Positions 1 to 5,784 of a DNA stretch of 7,695 bases are shown here, piece after piece; positions within the stretch are counted from its first letter, which is position 1; each line of letters begins with the position of its first letter. This stretch comes from an uncultured Oscillospiraceae bacterium. Lineage in GTDB: Bacteria; Bacillota; Clostridia; Oscillospirales; Ruminococcaceae. The translations under genes and the position numbers were made by a program. Location: the NCBI GenBank assembly GCA_958403605.1, contig CATXYA010000064.1, positions 1-7,695 of the forward strand. Reading direction: 5' to 3'. The notes beneath the pieces were generated by a model, which saw nothing but the letters and a program-made list of their open reading frames with translations, was not told the DNA's origin and did no database searches.

Positions 1-664
1 TGGCGTTCACCACCGCCTGGGCCACGCCGCCGGAGACGGCAAAGCCGCGGCCGTTGACCAAAGCGGAAAGGCCCAGCGCCGCGCGGGCGGTGTTGTAGAA
101 GCGGTTGAGCATCCAGTAGCAGATGGAATAGCAGCCGGAGATCGCCGTCTGCTCGGGGTTTTTGGAATCGCGGAAGCCCTGGGCGATGCGCGCGCCGGAG
201 CACAGCGCGTCGTTCATACGAGCCAGGAACTGGCTGCCGGCCAGGTTGTCCGCATCAAAGACGCACATGGCGTCGTAATCGCCCGTCAAGACCAGCTCAT
301 CCACCACTTGGGTAAGTACCTCGCCCTTGGAGTGGATAGGGCCCTCCGGGTTGAAGATGCGGGCGCCGTGGGCCTGGGCCACCGCCTCGGTGTCGTCCGT
401 GCAGTTGTTGGGCGCCACGATGATGTCGAACAGCTCGGCGGGGTAGGCCTGCGCTTTCAGACTGTCCACCAAATTGCCGATGACGGTGGCCTCGTTGCGG
501 GCCGCCACCACGCAGGCGAACTTTTTCTTGGGCTGCGCCGCCGGGGCCTTGGGCGCTTTTTTGATCAATCCGGCCACGGCGATGACGCCGAAATAAACGA
601 GATAACCAGCCAGCAAAACGCTGCACACGGTAAGAAGTTGTTTAAAAACCAGGAACCACATCAT
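1..664 (-). CDS. Family 2 glycosyltransferase, membrane-anchored (partial, C-terminus outside the window)
   Basis: The 221 visible residues begin with a hydrophobic segment (about residues 3-35), then a KK-rich linker, then a GT-A fold domain. The domain opens with FACVVAARNEATVIGNL (from residue 49), the nucleotide-binding start typical of GT2 enzymes. NNCTDDT follows, then the metal-binding DxD motif as D137-A138-D139. The later NGRGFAVSGG stretch resembles the acceptor/donor loop of processive-type GT2 proteins. The family transfers sugars from nucleotide sugars, and this one probably acts at the inner face of the cytoplasmic membrane on cell-surface glycans; the substrate cannot be told. 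Two adjacent ATG codons (664 and 661) follow an AAAAGGAGG ribosome site, with spacings of 5 and 8 nt, so the second ATG may be the true start. The gene diverges from the Ca2+-ATPase gene. The catalytic C-terminal half and any further membrane segments lie beyond position 1. Confidence 0.88.
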   Translation of the reverse strand, partial: MMWFLVFKQLLTVCSVLLAGYLVYFGVIAVAGLIKKAPKAPAAQPKKKFACVVAARNEATVIGNLVDSLKAQAYPAELFDIIVAPNNCTDDTEAVAQAHGARIFNPEGPIHSKGEVLTQVVDELVLTGDYDAMCVFDADNLAGSQFLARMNDALCSGARIAQGFRDSKNPEQTAISGCYSICYWMLNRFYNTARAALGLSALVNGRGFAVSGGVAQAVVNA

Positions 665-724
665 TGTTTCCTCCTTTTCCGGTTCTGCCCATAAGACGAG
701 GCAACAGGTCTCCTGTCTTCAATC

Positions 725-753
725 AGTATACAATAAATTTCAGAAAAAAGCAA
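725..753 (-). promoter_or_regulatory. Probable sigma-A promoter of the glycosyltransferase gene
   Basis: Read on the minus strand, TTGCTT (753-748) is separated by exactly 17 bp of AT-rich sequence from TATACT (730-725), a 5/6 match to the -10 consensus. The -35 matches only 3/6. Transcription would begin near 718, giving a leader of about 55 nt. That leader holds a small inverted repeat, ACAGG-TCT-CCTGT at 704-716, and an alternative longer pairing of AAGAC (693-697) with GTCTT (715-719). Either could be an operator or a 5' mRNA hairpin. The call rests on sequence match and position only. Confidence 0.5.
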
Positions 754-757
754 AAAA

Positions 758-787
758 GCATAGCGCCCCCTCCTGCCCGCATACGCT
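758..787 (+). promoter_or_regulatory. Sigma-E-like promoter candidate for the Ca2+-ATPase gene
   Basis: CATACGCT (780-787) matches 7 of 8 positions of the mother-cell sigma-E -10 consensus CATACANT. GCATAGC (758-764) matches 5 of 7 positions of the -35 consensus KMATATT. The spacer is 15 bp, at the long end for this factor. The predicted start near 794 leaves a leader of about 29 nt containing the ribosome site at 811-816. I found no convincing sigma-A promoter for this gene: TACAAT at 729-734 has no -35 partner. The match is suggestive rather than strong, because the last two -35 bases differ. Confidence 0.35.
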
Positions 788-822
788 GGTAACGAAATTA
801 TGGAAAAAGCGAGGGGACCCGT

Positions 823-3369
823 ATGCAGGAACCAAACCGCGGCCTCACCAGCGCCGAGGCCGCCGCCCGGCTGGCGCAGGTGGGGGAAAACCGCCTGTCC
901 GGCACCAAAAAGGCCGGTATCGCCGCCATGTTCTTTTCTCAGTTCAAGGATGTGATGATCCTCATCCTCGCGGTCGCCACGCTGATCAGCATTTTGATGG
1001 GACAGGGCACGGAGGCCGTCACCATCATCATCATCGTGCTGCTGAACGCCACCATGGGCTTTTTGCAGGAGTACCGCACTGAAAAAACGCTGGAGGCGCT
1101 GAAAGAGCTGAGCGCCCCCACGGCCCGGGTGCGCCGGGACGGCAAGGAGCTGACGCTCAACGCCCGCGGCGTGGTGCCGGGGGATGTGCTGCTGTTTGAG
1201 GCGGGCGACAAGCTGGCCGCCGACTGCGCCCTGCTGGCGGGGGCGGGCATCAGCTGCGATGAATCCATGCTGACGGGGGAGAGCGTGCCCGTCGCCAAAA
1301 AGAACGGTGACACCTTATATATGGGCTGCACTGTCATGGGCGGCCGGGGCGAGGGCCGCGTGACCGCCACGGGCATGTCCACGGAGATGGGGAAGATCGC
1401 CGGGCTGGTGGACGACGCCGAGGAAGACCCCACGCCGCTGCAGACAAAACTCAAGCAGCTGGGGCGCTTTGTGGCCATCGCCTGCGTGGGCATCTGCCTG
1501 GCGGTGGGCTTTTTGGGCTTTTTACAGGGCAACGATTTTCTCGATATGCTGCTCACGGGCGTTTCGCTGGCGGTGGCGGCCATCCCGGAGGGGCTGCCCG
1601 CCATCGTCACCATCACGCTGGCGCTGTCTGTGGGGCGTATTCTGCGCCGCGGCGCGGTCATCCGCAAGCTGCACGCCGTGGAGACGCTGGGCTGCGCGGG
1701 CGTCATCTGCACGGATAAAACCGGCACCGTCACCCAAAACCGCATGACGGTGCAGCGCATTTGGCTGCCGGGGCACACGATCAACGTCTCCGGGGACGGC
1801 TACGCGGTGAGGGGGGCGCTGACGGAGCACGGCGCGCCCGTCCGCCTGCCCGCGCTGCAGCCGCTGCTGGAGACGGCGGTGCTGTGCGCCACGGCCAAGA
1901 TCCGGGAAAAGCGCGGCAGCTATGAGATCACGGGCGACCCCACCGAGGCCGCGGTGCTCATCGCCGCCGCCAAGGGCGGCGTGACGAAGGACGTGCTGCT
2001 GCGCACCGAGACCGTCACCGCCGAGCACCCCTTCGATTCCGACCGCAAGCGCATGAGCGTGGCCGTGCGCAGCGCCAAGGGGACACGGCTTTTGTGCAAG
2101 GGTGCGCCGGATATGCTGCTGGCGTGCTGCACGCAGATCGCCGCGCCCTCGGGCCGGCGGGCCATCACCGCCCGGGACCGCGCCGAGATCCAGGCCGCCG
2201 CGGCGCAGATGGCGAAGGACGCTTTGCGGGTGCTGGCCTTTGCCGAAAGCGACACACCGGGCAAGGGCGAGGCGGAGCTGTGCTTTTTGGGCCTCATGGG
2301 CATGATTGACCCGCCGCGGCCCGAGGTGAAGCCCGCGGTGCGCCGCTGCCGCACGGCGGGCATCAAACCCGTGATGATCACCGGCGACTCCGTGGAGACG
2401 GCGCGGGCCGTGGCCCAGGCCGTGGGCATCGCCAGGCCAGGGGACGGCGCGCTGACGGGTGTGGAGCTGGACGCGCTGAGCGACGCCGAGCTGCGCAAGG
2501 CCTGTATGTCCACCTCGGTGTATGCCCGCGTCACCCCGGCGCACAAGCTGCGCATCGTCCGTGCCTACAAGGGCGCCGGGCAGATCGTGGCCATGACGGG
2601 CGACGGCGTCAACGACGCCCCCGCCGTCAAGGAGGCGGACATCGGCGTGGCCATGGGCCTGACGGGCACCGACGTGACGAAGGAGGCCTCGGGCGTCGTC
2701 ATTCTGGACGACAACTTCGCCACCATCGTGGCGGCGGTGGAGGAAGGGCGCGTCATCTATCAGAACATCCGCCGCTTCATCCGCTTTTTGCTCACCTCCA
2801 ACCTGGGCGAGGTGCTGGGAATGCTGTTCGGCATGGTGCTGCGCCTGCCCGTGACGCTGCTGCCCATTCAAATCTTATTGGTGAACCTGTTCACCGACAG
2901 CCTGCCCGCCATCGCTCTGGGCATGGAGCCCCCGGCGGACGACATCATGTCCCGCCCGCCCCGCCCGAAGGAAGAAGGGCTCTTCGCCCATGGCCTGGCG
3001 CGCACGGTGGTGGTGCGCGGCATCATGCTGGGGCTGGCGTCCTGCGGCGCCTACTGGGTGTCGCTGCTGGCCGGTGCGCCGCTGGAGCAGGCGCGCAGCG
3101 CCTGCTTCCTCACCGTGGTGCTGTCGCAGATGGTGTACATTTTTGAGTGCCGCGGCAAGGGCTTTAAAATGTCCGGCAACCCGGCGCTGCTGGGGGCGAC
3201 GGCGCTCTCTGCGGGCCTGGCCCTGCTGTGCGTGTACGCGCCCTTTGCCCAGCCCGTCTGCGGCACCGCCGCCGTCACCGGCATCAGCGCGGCAGCCGTC
3301 GCGGTGGCCGTGGCCGCCGGGCCCATCATTATGGCGCTGCTGCGCCTGGTCAAGCGGTTGTTTGATTAA
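823..3369 (+). CDS. P2A-type Ca2+-transporting P-type ATPase
   Basis: This 848-residue protein has the full layout of a SERCA/PMCA-type cation pump, which uses ATP to move Ca2+ out of the cytoplasm. Seen in order are a cation-ATPase N-terminal domain, M1-M2 (about 43-82), an actuator domain with TGES (151-154), M3-M4 with PEGLP (255-259), the phosphorylation motif around D298 (CTDKTGT), the nucleotide-binding motifs FDSDRKRMS and KGAPD (426-430), and the hinge MTGDGVNDAP (591-600), followed by M5-M10. Ca2+-ligand positions known from SERCA are kept in M4 (E256), M5 (N660, E663) and M6 (N688, T691, D692). The M8 glutamate appears to be a glutamine (Q769), as in PMCA and many bacterial pumps. 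The ATG at 823 has a GAGGGG ribosome site 6 nt upstream. B. subtilis YloB is the closest family member I can name. The gene sits 59 bp upstream of spoIVB, which suggests a sporulation role. Transport of another divalent ion such as Mn2+ cannot be excluded. Confidence 0.93.
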   Translation: MQEPNRGLTSAEAAARLAQVGENRLSGTKKAGIAAMFFSQFKDVMILILAVATLISILMGQGTEAVTIIIIVLLNATMGFLQEYRTEKTLEALKELSAPTARVRRDGKELTLNARGVVPGDVLLFEAGDKLAADCALLAGAGISCDESMLTGESVPVAKKNGDTLYMGCTVMGGRGEGRVTATGMSTEMGKIAGLVDDAEEDPTPLQTKLKQLGRFVAIACVGICLAVGFLGFLQGNDFLDMLLTGVSLAVAAIPEGLPAIVTITLALSVGRILRRGAVIRKLHAVETLGCAGVICTDKTGTVTQNRMTVQRIWLPGHTINVSGDGYAVRGALTEHGAPVRLPALQPLLETAVLCATAKIREKRGSYEITGDPTEAAVLIAAAKGGVTKDVLLRTETVTAEHPFDSDRKRMSVAVRSAKGTRLLCKGAPDMLLACCTQIAAPSGRRAITARDRAEIQAAAAQMAKDALRVLAFAESDTPGKGEAELCFLGLMGMIDPPRPEVKPAVRRCRTAGIKPVMITGDSVETARAVAQAVGIARPGDGALTGVELDALSDAELRKACMSTSVYARVTPAHKLRIVRAYKGAGQIVAMTGDGVNDAPAVKEADIGVAMGLTGTDVTKEASGVVILDDNFATIVAAVEEGRVIYQNIRRFIRFLLTSNLGEVLGMLFGMVLRLPVTLLPIQILLVNLFTDSLPAIALGMEPPADDIMSRPPRPKEEGLFAHGLARTVVVRGIMLGLASCGAYWVSLLAGAPLEQARSACFLTVVLSQMVYIFECRGKGFKMSGNPALLGATALSAGLALLCVYAPFAQPVCGTAAVTGISAAAVAVAVAAGPIIMALLRLVKRLFD

Positions 3370-3393
3370 ATCAGGCGTCCCCCGTGAATACTA
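3363..3393 (+). promoter_or_regulatory. Sigma-G-like promoter candidate for spoIVB
   Basis: TGATTA (3363-3368) and AATACTA (3387-3393) are separated by 18 bp. Against the forespore sigma-G consensus (GHATR, 18 bp, CATNHTA) the -35 matches 4 of 5 and the -10 matches 6 of 7, with the preferred spacing. The -35 overlaps the TAA stop of the ATPase gene (3367-3369). The predicted start near 3400 leaves a leader of about 29 nt that includes the ribosome site at 3414-3420. spoIVB is transcribed in the forespore in B. subtilis, so the factor fits the gene. No start-site data are available here. Confidence 0.45.
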
Positions 3394-3423
3394 ACCCCGA
3401 TCAGTATCACATGAAGGGGACGC
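3375..3423 (+). promoter_or_regulatory. Inverted repeat that would sequester the spoIVB ribosome binding site
   Basis: GCGTCCCC (3375-3382) and GGGGACGC (3416-3423) are perfect 8-bp complements. Inside them GTG (3384-3386) can pair with CAC (3408-3410), and ATACT (3388-3392) with AGTAT (3403-3407). This gives a long interrupted stem with a loop of about 10 nt. The 3' arm contains the GGGG core of the spoIVB Shine-Dalgarno sequence (AAGGGGA, 3414-3420). There is no T run after it, so it is not an intrinsic terminator. A transcript coming from the upstream ATPase gene would contain both arms; one starting near 3400 would lack the 5' arm. The pairing is seen in the sequence; its regulatory meaning is inferred. 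Confidence 0.45.
3414..3420 (+). promoter_or_regulatory. Ribosome binding site of spoIVB
   Basis: AAGGGGA ends 8 nt before the ATG at 3429 and decides that start over the in-frame GTG at 3384, which follows a C-rich run. The in-frame ATG at 3411 lies just before this site and so cannot use it. The GGGG core is also the 3' arm of the inverted repeat at 3375-3423. Confidence 0.7.
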
Positions 3424-3428
3424 ATGCT

Positions 3429-4667
3429 ATGGAAAAGTTCATCAAATGGAGCTGCTTCATCACCTCCGGCATCGTGGTGACGCTCTTTATTTTCGCGCTG
3501 TATCTGGGCACGCTGCTGCCGGATACCTTTTTGGTCAACCAGGGAAACGGGCTGGCGGTGGCGGGCATGCCCTTCCTCGTCAGCCGGGCCGCGGGCCCGC
3601 GGGACGCCGTGGCCAGCCTGGACCCCGGCGCCTCGTATAACGCCGACCTCAGCATCGCCGGGGTCATCCCGGTAAAGACTGTGCGCGCCAAGGTGGTGGA
3701 AAAACGGGTGGTACAGGTGTGTGGCACGCCCTTCGGCATCAAGATGTTTGCCAACGGCGCCATGGTGGTGGGGTTCAGCGATATCTACACCGCCGCGGGC
3801 TATAAAAACCCCGCCAAGACGGCGGGGCTGAAAATGGGTGACGTCATCGTGTCCATCGCGGGCAGGGAGACGAAGACCAATGAGGACGTTTCCGCCGCGC
3901 TGCAGGACCTTTCCGGCGCGCCGGCGGAGGTGGTGTACCTGCGGGACGGCGTGAAAAAATCCGTGCTGCTGACGGCGGTGAAGGATTCCTCCGCCGGGAC
4001 ATGGCGCACGGGCATGTGGGTGCGGGATTCCTCCGCGGGCATCGGCACCATGACCTTTGTGGACAGCAGCACCGGCATGTTCGCCGGGCTGGGCCACTCC
4101 ATCCACGATGTGGACACCGGCGAGACCATCACTTTATTAAAAGGGGAGATCGTGCCCGTGTCCATCACCAGCGTGGTGGCCGGCTCTTCCGGCAGCCCGG
4201 GCGAATTGAAGGGCAAGTTCCTCACCAGCCTGCCCACGGGCGACATCACGGTAAATGGGGAGACGGGCGTTTACGGCAAGCTGACCTCCTATTTGAAGGG
4301 CACGGCCATGGAGGTCTCCCTGGCCCAGGAGGTCACCACCGGCCCGGCGGAGATCTTGACGACCATCGACGGGCAGGAGCCCGCGCGCTACGCCGTGGAG
4401 ATCGAGAAGATCGCCCTCTCCTCCGATAATCCCAACCGCAACATGATCGTGCACATCACCGACCAGCGCCTGCTGGCGGCCACGGGCGGCATCGTGCAGG
4501 GCATGAGCGGCAGCCCCATCGTGCAGAACGGGCGCCTGGTGGGCGCCGTCACCCATGTGCTGGTGAACGACCCCACCCGCGGCTACGGCATTTTTGCCGA
4601 GCACATGCTGCAGACGGCCGATGATTCCTATCACCGTCTGCAGGGCGGCGAAACGGACGCGGCTTAA
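3429..4667 (+). CDS. spoIVB: SpoIVB serine protease (peptidase family S55) of the sigma-K checkpoint
   Basis: In B. subtilis SpoIVB is made in the forespore, secreted into the space between the two membranes, and cleaves SpoIVFA so that SpoIVFB can process pro-sigma-K in the mother cell. From the ATG at 3429 the protein has 412 residues, close to the usual length. It shows an N-terminal membrane or signal segment (about 5-30), the family motif FGIKMFANGAMVVGFSDI, a PDZ domain (about 115-183, with NPAKTAGLKMGDVIVSIAG) and the S55 protease domain. The probable catalytic triad is H223 (GLGHSIHDVDTG), D345 (HITDQRLL) and S360 (GIVQGMSGSPIV); the D-to-S spacing of 15 equals that of B. subtilis D363 and S378. 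An in-frame GTG at 3384 and ATG at 3411 would extend the protein, but only 3429 has a well-spaced ribosome site (AAGGGGA, 8 nt). The spoIVB-spo0A order is conserved across endospore formers. Confidence 0.95.
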   Translation: MEKFIKWSCFITSGIVVTLFIFALYLGTLLPDTFLVNQGNGLAVAGMPFLVSRAAGPRDAVASLDPGASYNADLSIAGVIPVKTVRAKVVEKRVVQVCGTPFGIKMFANGAMVVGFSDIYTAAGYKNPAKTAGLKMGDVIVSIAGRETKTNEDVSAALQDLSGAPAEVVYLRDGVKKSVLLTAVKDSSAGTWRTGMWVRDSSAGIGTMTFVDSSTGMFAGLGHSIHDVDTGETITLLKGEIVPVSITSVVAGSSGSPGELKGKFLTSLPTGDITVNGETGVYGKLTSYLKGTAMEVSLAQEVTTGPAEILTTIDGQEPARYAVEIEKIALSSDNPNRNMIVHITDQRLLAATGGIVQGMSGSPIVQNGRLVGAVTHVLVNDPTRGYGIFAEHMLQTADDSYHRLQGGETDAA

Positions 4668-4681
4668 GAACAGAGCACTGG

Positions 4682-4726
4682 AAAAACGGCCCAGCAGGCG
4701 GTTTGCGCCCTGCGGGGCCGTTTTTT
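4682..4726 (+). terminator. Rho-independent terminator after spoIVB
   Basis: CGGCCC (4687-4692) pairs with GGGCCG (4715-4720). After a single A/G mismatch, GCAGG (4694-4698) pairs with CCTGC (4709-4713) around a 10-nt loop. An A tract (4682-4686) precedes the stem and six T follow it (4721-4726), so the outer stem can extend by A-T pairs. It lies 14 nt after the spoIVB stop and separates that transcript from spo0A. Confidence 0.9.
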
Positions 4727-4743
4727 CAGCCTTGTGGGGCAAA

Positions 4744-4773
4744 TTCGGCGAAACTACTGCATTTCGTGTCGAA
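4744..4773 (+). promoter_or_regulatory. 0A box upstream of spo0A, with a weaker second site
   Basis: TGTCGAA at 4767-4773 matches the 0A-box consensus TGNCGAA perfectly on the plus strand. A near-palindrome TTCGGCGAA at 4744-4752 contains one-mismatch versions on both strands (CGGCGAA and, in reverse, CGCCGAA), about 21 bp further upstream. Both lie upstream of the predicted spo0A promoter, with the consensus box centred roughly 83 bp before the expected transcript start. Spo0A binds its own promoter region in B. subtilis, so autoregulation is plausible. Binding here is inferred. Confidence 0.55.
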
Positions 4774-4817
4774 TGGTGGCGTCTCCACAAAATATGGAAA
4801 AATTTTGCTGGAAAGTA

Positions 4818-4846
4818 TTGCGTTTCATGGTAATATATGGTAGAAT
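4818..4846 (+). promoter_or_regulatory. Sigma-A promoter of spo0A with extended -10
   Basis: TTGCGT (4818-4823) is followed after exactly 17 bp by TAGAAT (4841-4846), a 5/6 match to TATAAT, with the extended -10 TG at 4838-4839. The region is AT-rich against a GC-rich background. Transcription would begin near 4853, giving a leader of about 78 nt. I looked for a sigma-H promoter, as in the B. subtilis sporulation promoter of spo0A: GAAT is present at 4843-4846, but no AGGA-type -35 lies at the right distance. Confidence 0.65.
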
Positions 4847-4863
4847 CTGGAACAGAAAAGAGA

Positions 4864-4899
4864 ACCGGACGCACAAACGGGAAGAACCCGCCCGCCGGT
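4864..4899 (+). other. Possible hairpin in the spo0A leader
   Basis: ACCGG (4864-4868) can pair with CCGGT (4895-4899), and inside it CGGG (4878-4881) with CCCG (4887-4890) around an AAGAA loop. The structure is modest and interrupted by an internal loop. It ends 17 nt before the ribosome site GGAGGAG (4917-4923), so it would not hide that site. It may be chance in a GC-rich leader. Confidence 0.22.
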
Positions 4900-4930
4900 G
4901 CCGAGGGAAGAATATTGGAGGAGAAAGAAC

Positions 4931-5680
4931 ATGGAACAGGTAAAATTTTTGATGACGGAACTCACGGGCACGGTCACCCAGCGCTGCCGCGAGGCGCTGC
5001 AGGCCCAGAACATCGCCTGTGCGGTCTGCCCCAAAGACGGCCACGCCGCGCTGGAGGCCATCCTGACGCAGCAGCCGGATGTGGTGCTGCTGGACGCCTT
5101 CATGCCGGAGCTGGACGCCATCAGCGTGAAACAGCGCTGCCAGGAGGCGGGCTGCGAGGCGGTCTTTTTCGTCACCGGAAGCTTTACCGATGATTCGCTG
5201 GAGAGCGAAATGGTGGAGAACGGCTTTTCTTTCTACTTCCTCAAGCCCTTTGACCCGGAGGTGCTGGCGAAGCGCGTCGCGAGTGCGGCGGGCCGCCGCG
5301 CCCAGGTGCCCCACGTGGTGGACGACGAGTGCACCGTCACCGAGATCCTGCACCAGATCGGCGTGCCCGCGCACATCAAGGGCTACCAGTTCCTGCGCGA
5401 CGCCATTTTGATGACCATGGAGGACGGCGAGTACATCAACAGCGTCACCAAGCGCCTGTATCCCGAGATCGCCAAGCGCAACAACACCACGGCCAGCCGG
5501 GTCGAGCGCGCCATCCGCCACGCCATCGAGGTGGCGTGGGACCGGGGCGACGTGGACACCCTGAACAGCTACTTCGGCTACACCATCCACAATCTGCGCG
5601 GCAAGCCCACCAACAGCGAGTTCATCGCCATGATCGCGGACAAGATGCGGCTGGACAAAAAAGCGCACAAGACGGCGTAA
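4931..5680 (+). CDS. spo0A: Spo0A, master response regulator of sporulation, with an altered acidic pocket
   Basis: Spo0A~P binds 0A boxes and controls entry into sporulation. The 249-residue protein has an N-terminal receiver domain (about 1-120), a short linker, and the Spo0A C-terminal DNA-binding domain (about 134-245). The recognition-helix region [19 protein letters not shown] and the stretch [17 protein letters not shown] are nearly invariant in the family, so the identity is secure. In the receiver, D55 (phosphoacceptor, in LLDAFMP), T82 and K105 (FLKPFD) are present. The two acidic residues at the end of strand 1, Asp10-Asp11 in B. subtilis, are E10-L11 here. The ATG at 4931 follows GGAGGAG with 7 nt spacing; an in-frame GTG at 4898 has no such site. 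The protein is shorter than B. subtilis Spo0A (267 residues), partly through the linker. The gene has its own promoter and 0A box and ends at a strong hairpin. Confidence 0.96.
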   Translation: MEQVKFLMTELTGTVTQRCREALQAQNIACAVCPKDGHAALEAILTQQPDVVLLDAFMPELDAISVKQRCQEAGCEAVFFVTGSFTDDSLESEMVENGFSFYFLKPFDPEVLAKRVASAAGRRAQVPHVVDDECTVTEILHQIGVPAHIKGYQFLRDAILMTMEDGEYINSVTKRLYPEIAKRNNTTASRVERAIRHAIEVAWDRGDVDTLNSYFGYTIHNLRGKPTNSEFIAMIADKMRLDKKAHKTA

Positions 5681-5711
5681 GGCGGATCGCCTGATCAATA
5701 GAATAGAAGAG

Positions 5712-5748
5712 AAAGAGCGCGTGCTTCCAAGAAGCACGCGCTCTTTTT
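5712..5748 (+). terminator. Terminator of spo0A, probably bidirectional
   Basis: A perfect 16-bp stem (5712-5727 with 5731-5746) closes a 3-nt CAA loop and runs into a five-T tract (5744-5748). It lies 31 nt after the spo0A stop. On the opposite strand the stem is followed by the T-rich sequence TTTCTCTTCT, so it can also stop the convergent PLP-enzyme transcript, which ends at 5785. Confidence 0.88.
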
Positions 5749-5755
5749 GCGCTTG

Positions 5756-5775
5756 CTGCAGGAGTTTTCCTGCAG
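5756..5775 (-). terminator. Second hairpin just after the PLP-enzyme gene
   Basis: CTGCAGGA (5756-5763) and TCCTGCAG (5768-5775) form a perfect 8-bp stem with a 4-nt loop. It starts 9 nt beyond the stop codon of the minus-strand PLP-enzyme gene. No T run follows on either strand, so by itself it is more likely a 3'-end stabiliser, or an accessory to the larger hairpin at 5712-5746, than an intrinsic terminator. Confidence 0.4.
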
Positions 5776-5784
5776 AGGAAAAGC

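Noticed and set aside
790..796. TAACGAA as a 0A box upstream of the Ca2+-ATPase
   Set aside because: One mismatch at a core G of TGNCGAA and no second box nearby; sites this weak are common by chance.
939..2871. Long minus-strand open frames (281 and 449 codons) opposite the Ca2+-ATPase gene
   Set aside because: They are composition shadows of a GC-rich gene: low-complexity His/Arg/Ala/Ser-rich translations, no recognisable domain, and the plus strand carries every conserved P-type ATPase motif.
3363..3373. Palindrome TGATT-A-AATCA over the ATPase stop codon
   Set aside because: Short AT-rich dyad with 5-bp arms; it overlaps the better supported -35 element and has no second copy in the window.
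3386..3414. A second sigma-G-like reading, GAATA (3386-3390), 17 bp, CACATGA (3408-3414)
   Set aside because: The -10 has two mismatches and transcription would begin near 3421, after the ribosome site, so the message would lose it. The candidate at 3363-3393 fits better.
3384..3428. Upstream GTG (3384) or ATG (3411) as the spoIVB start
   Set aside because: Neither has a ribosome site at the right distance, the added residues are not hydrophobic or conserved, and the ATG at 3429 has AAGGGGA 8 nt upstream.
4732..4790. TTGTGG (4732-4737) and CCACAA (4785-4790) flanking the 0A boxes as an inverted repeat
   Set aside because: Six-bp arms 47 bp apart are expected by chance, and the match does not extend convincingly.
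4898..4930. GTG at 4898 as the spo0A start
   Set aside because: The ATG at 4931 has an ideal GGAGGAG site inside the would-be extension, and the protein from 4931 aligns directly with the N-terminus of known Spo0A.
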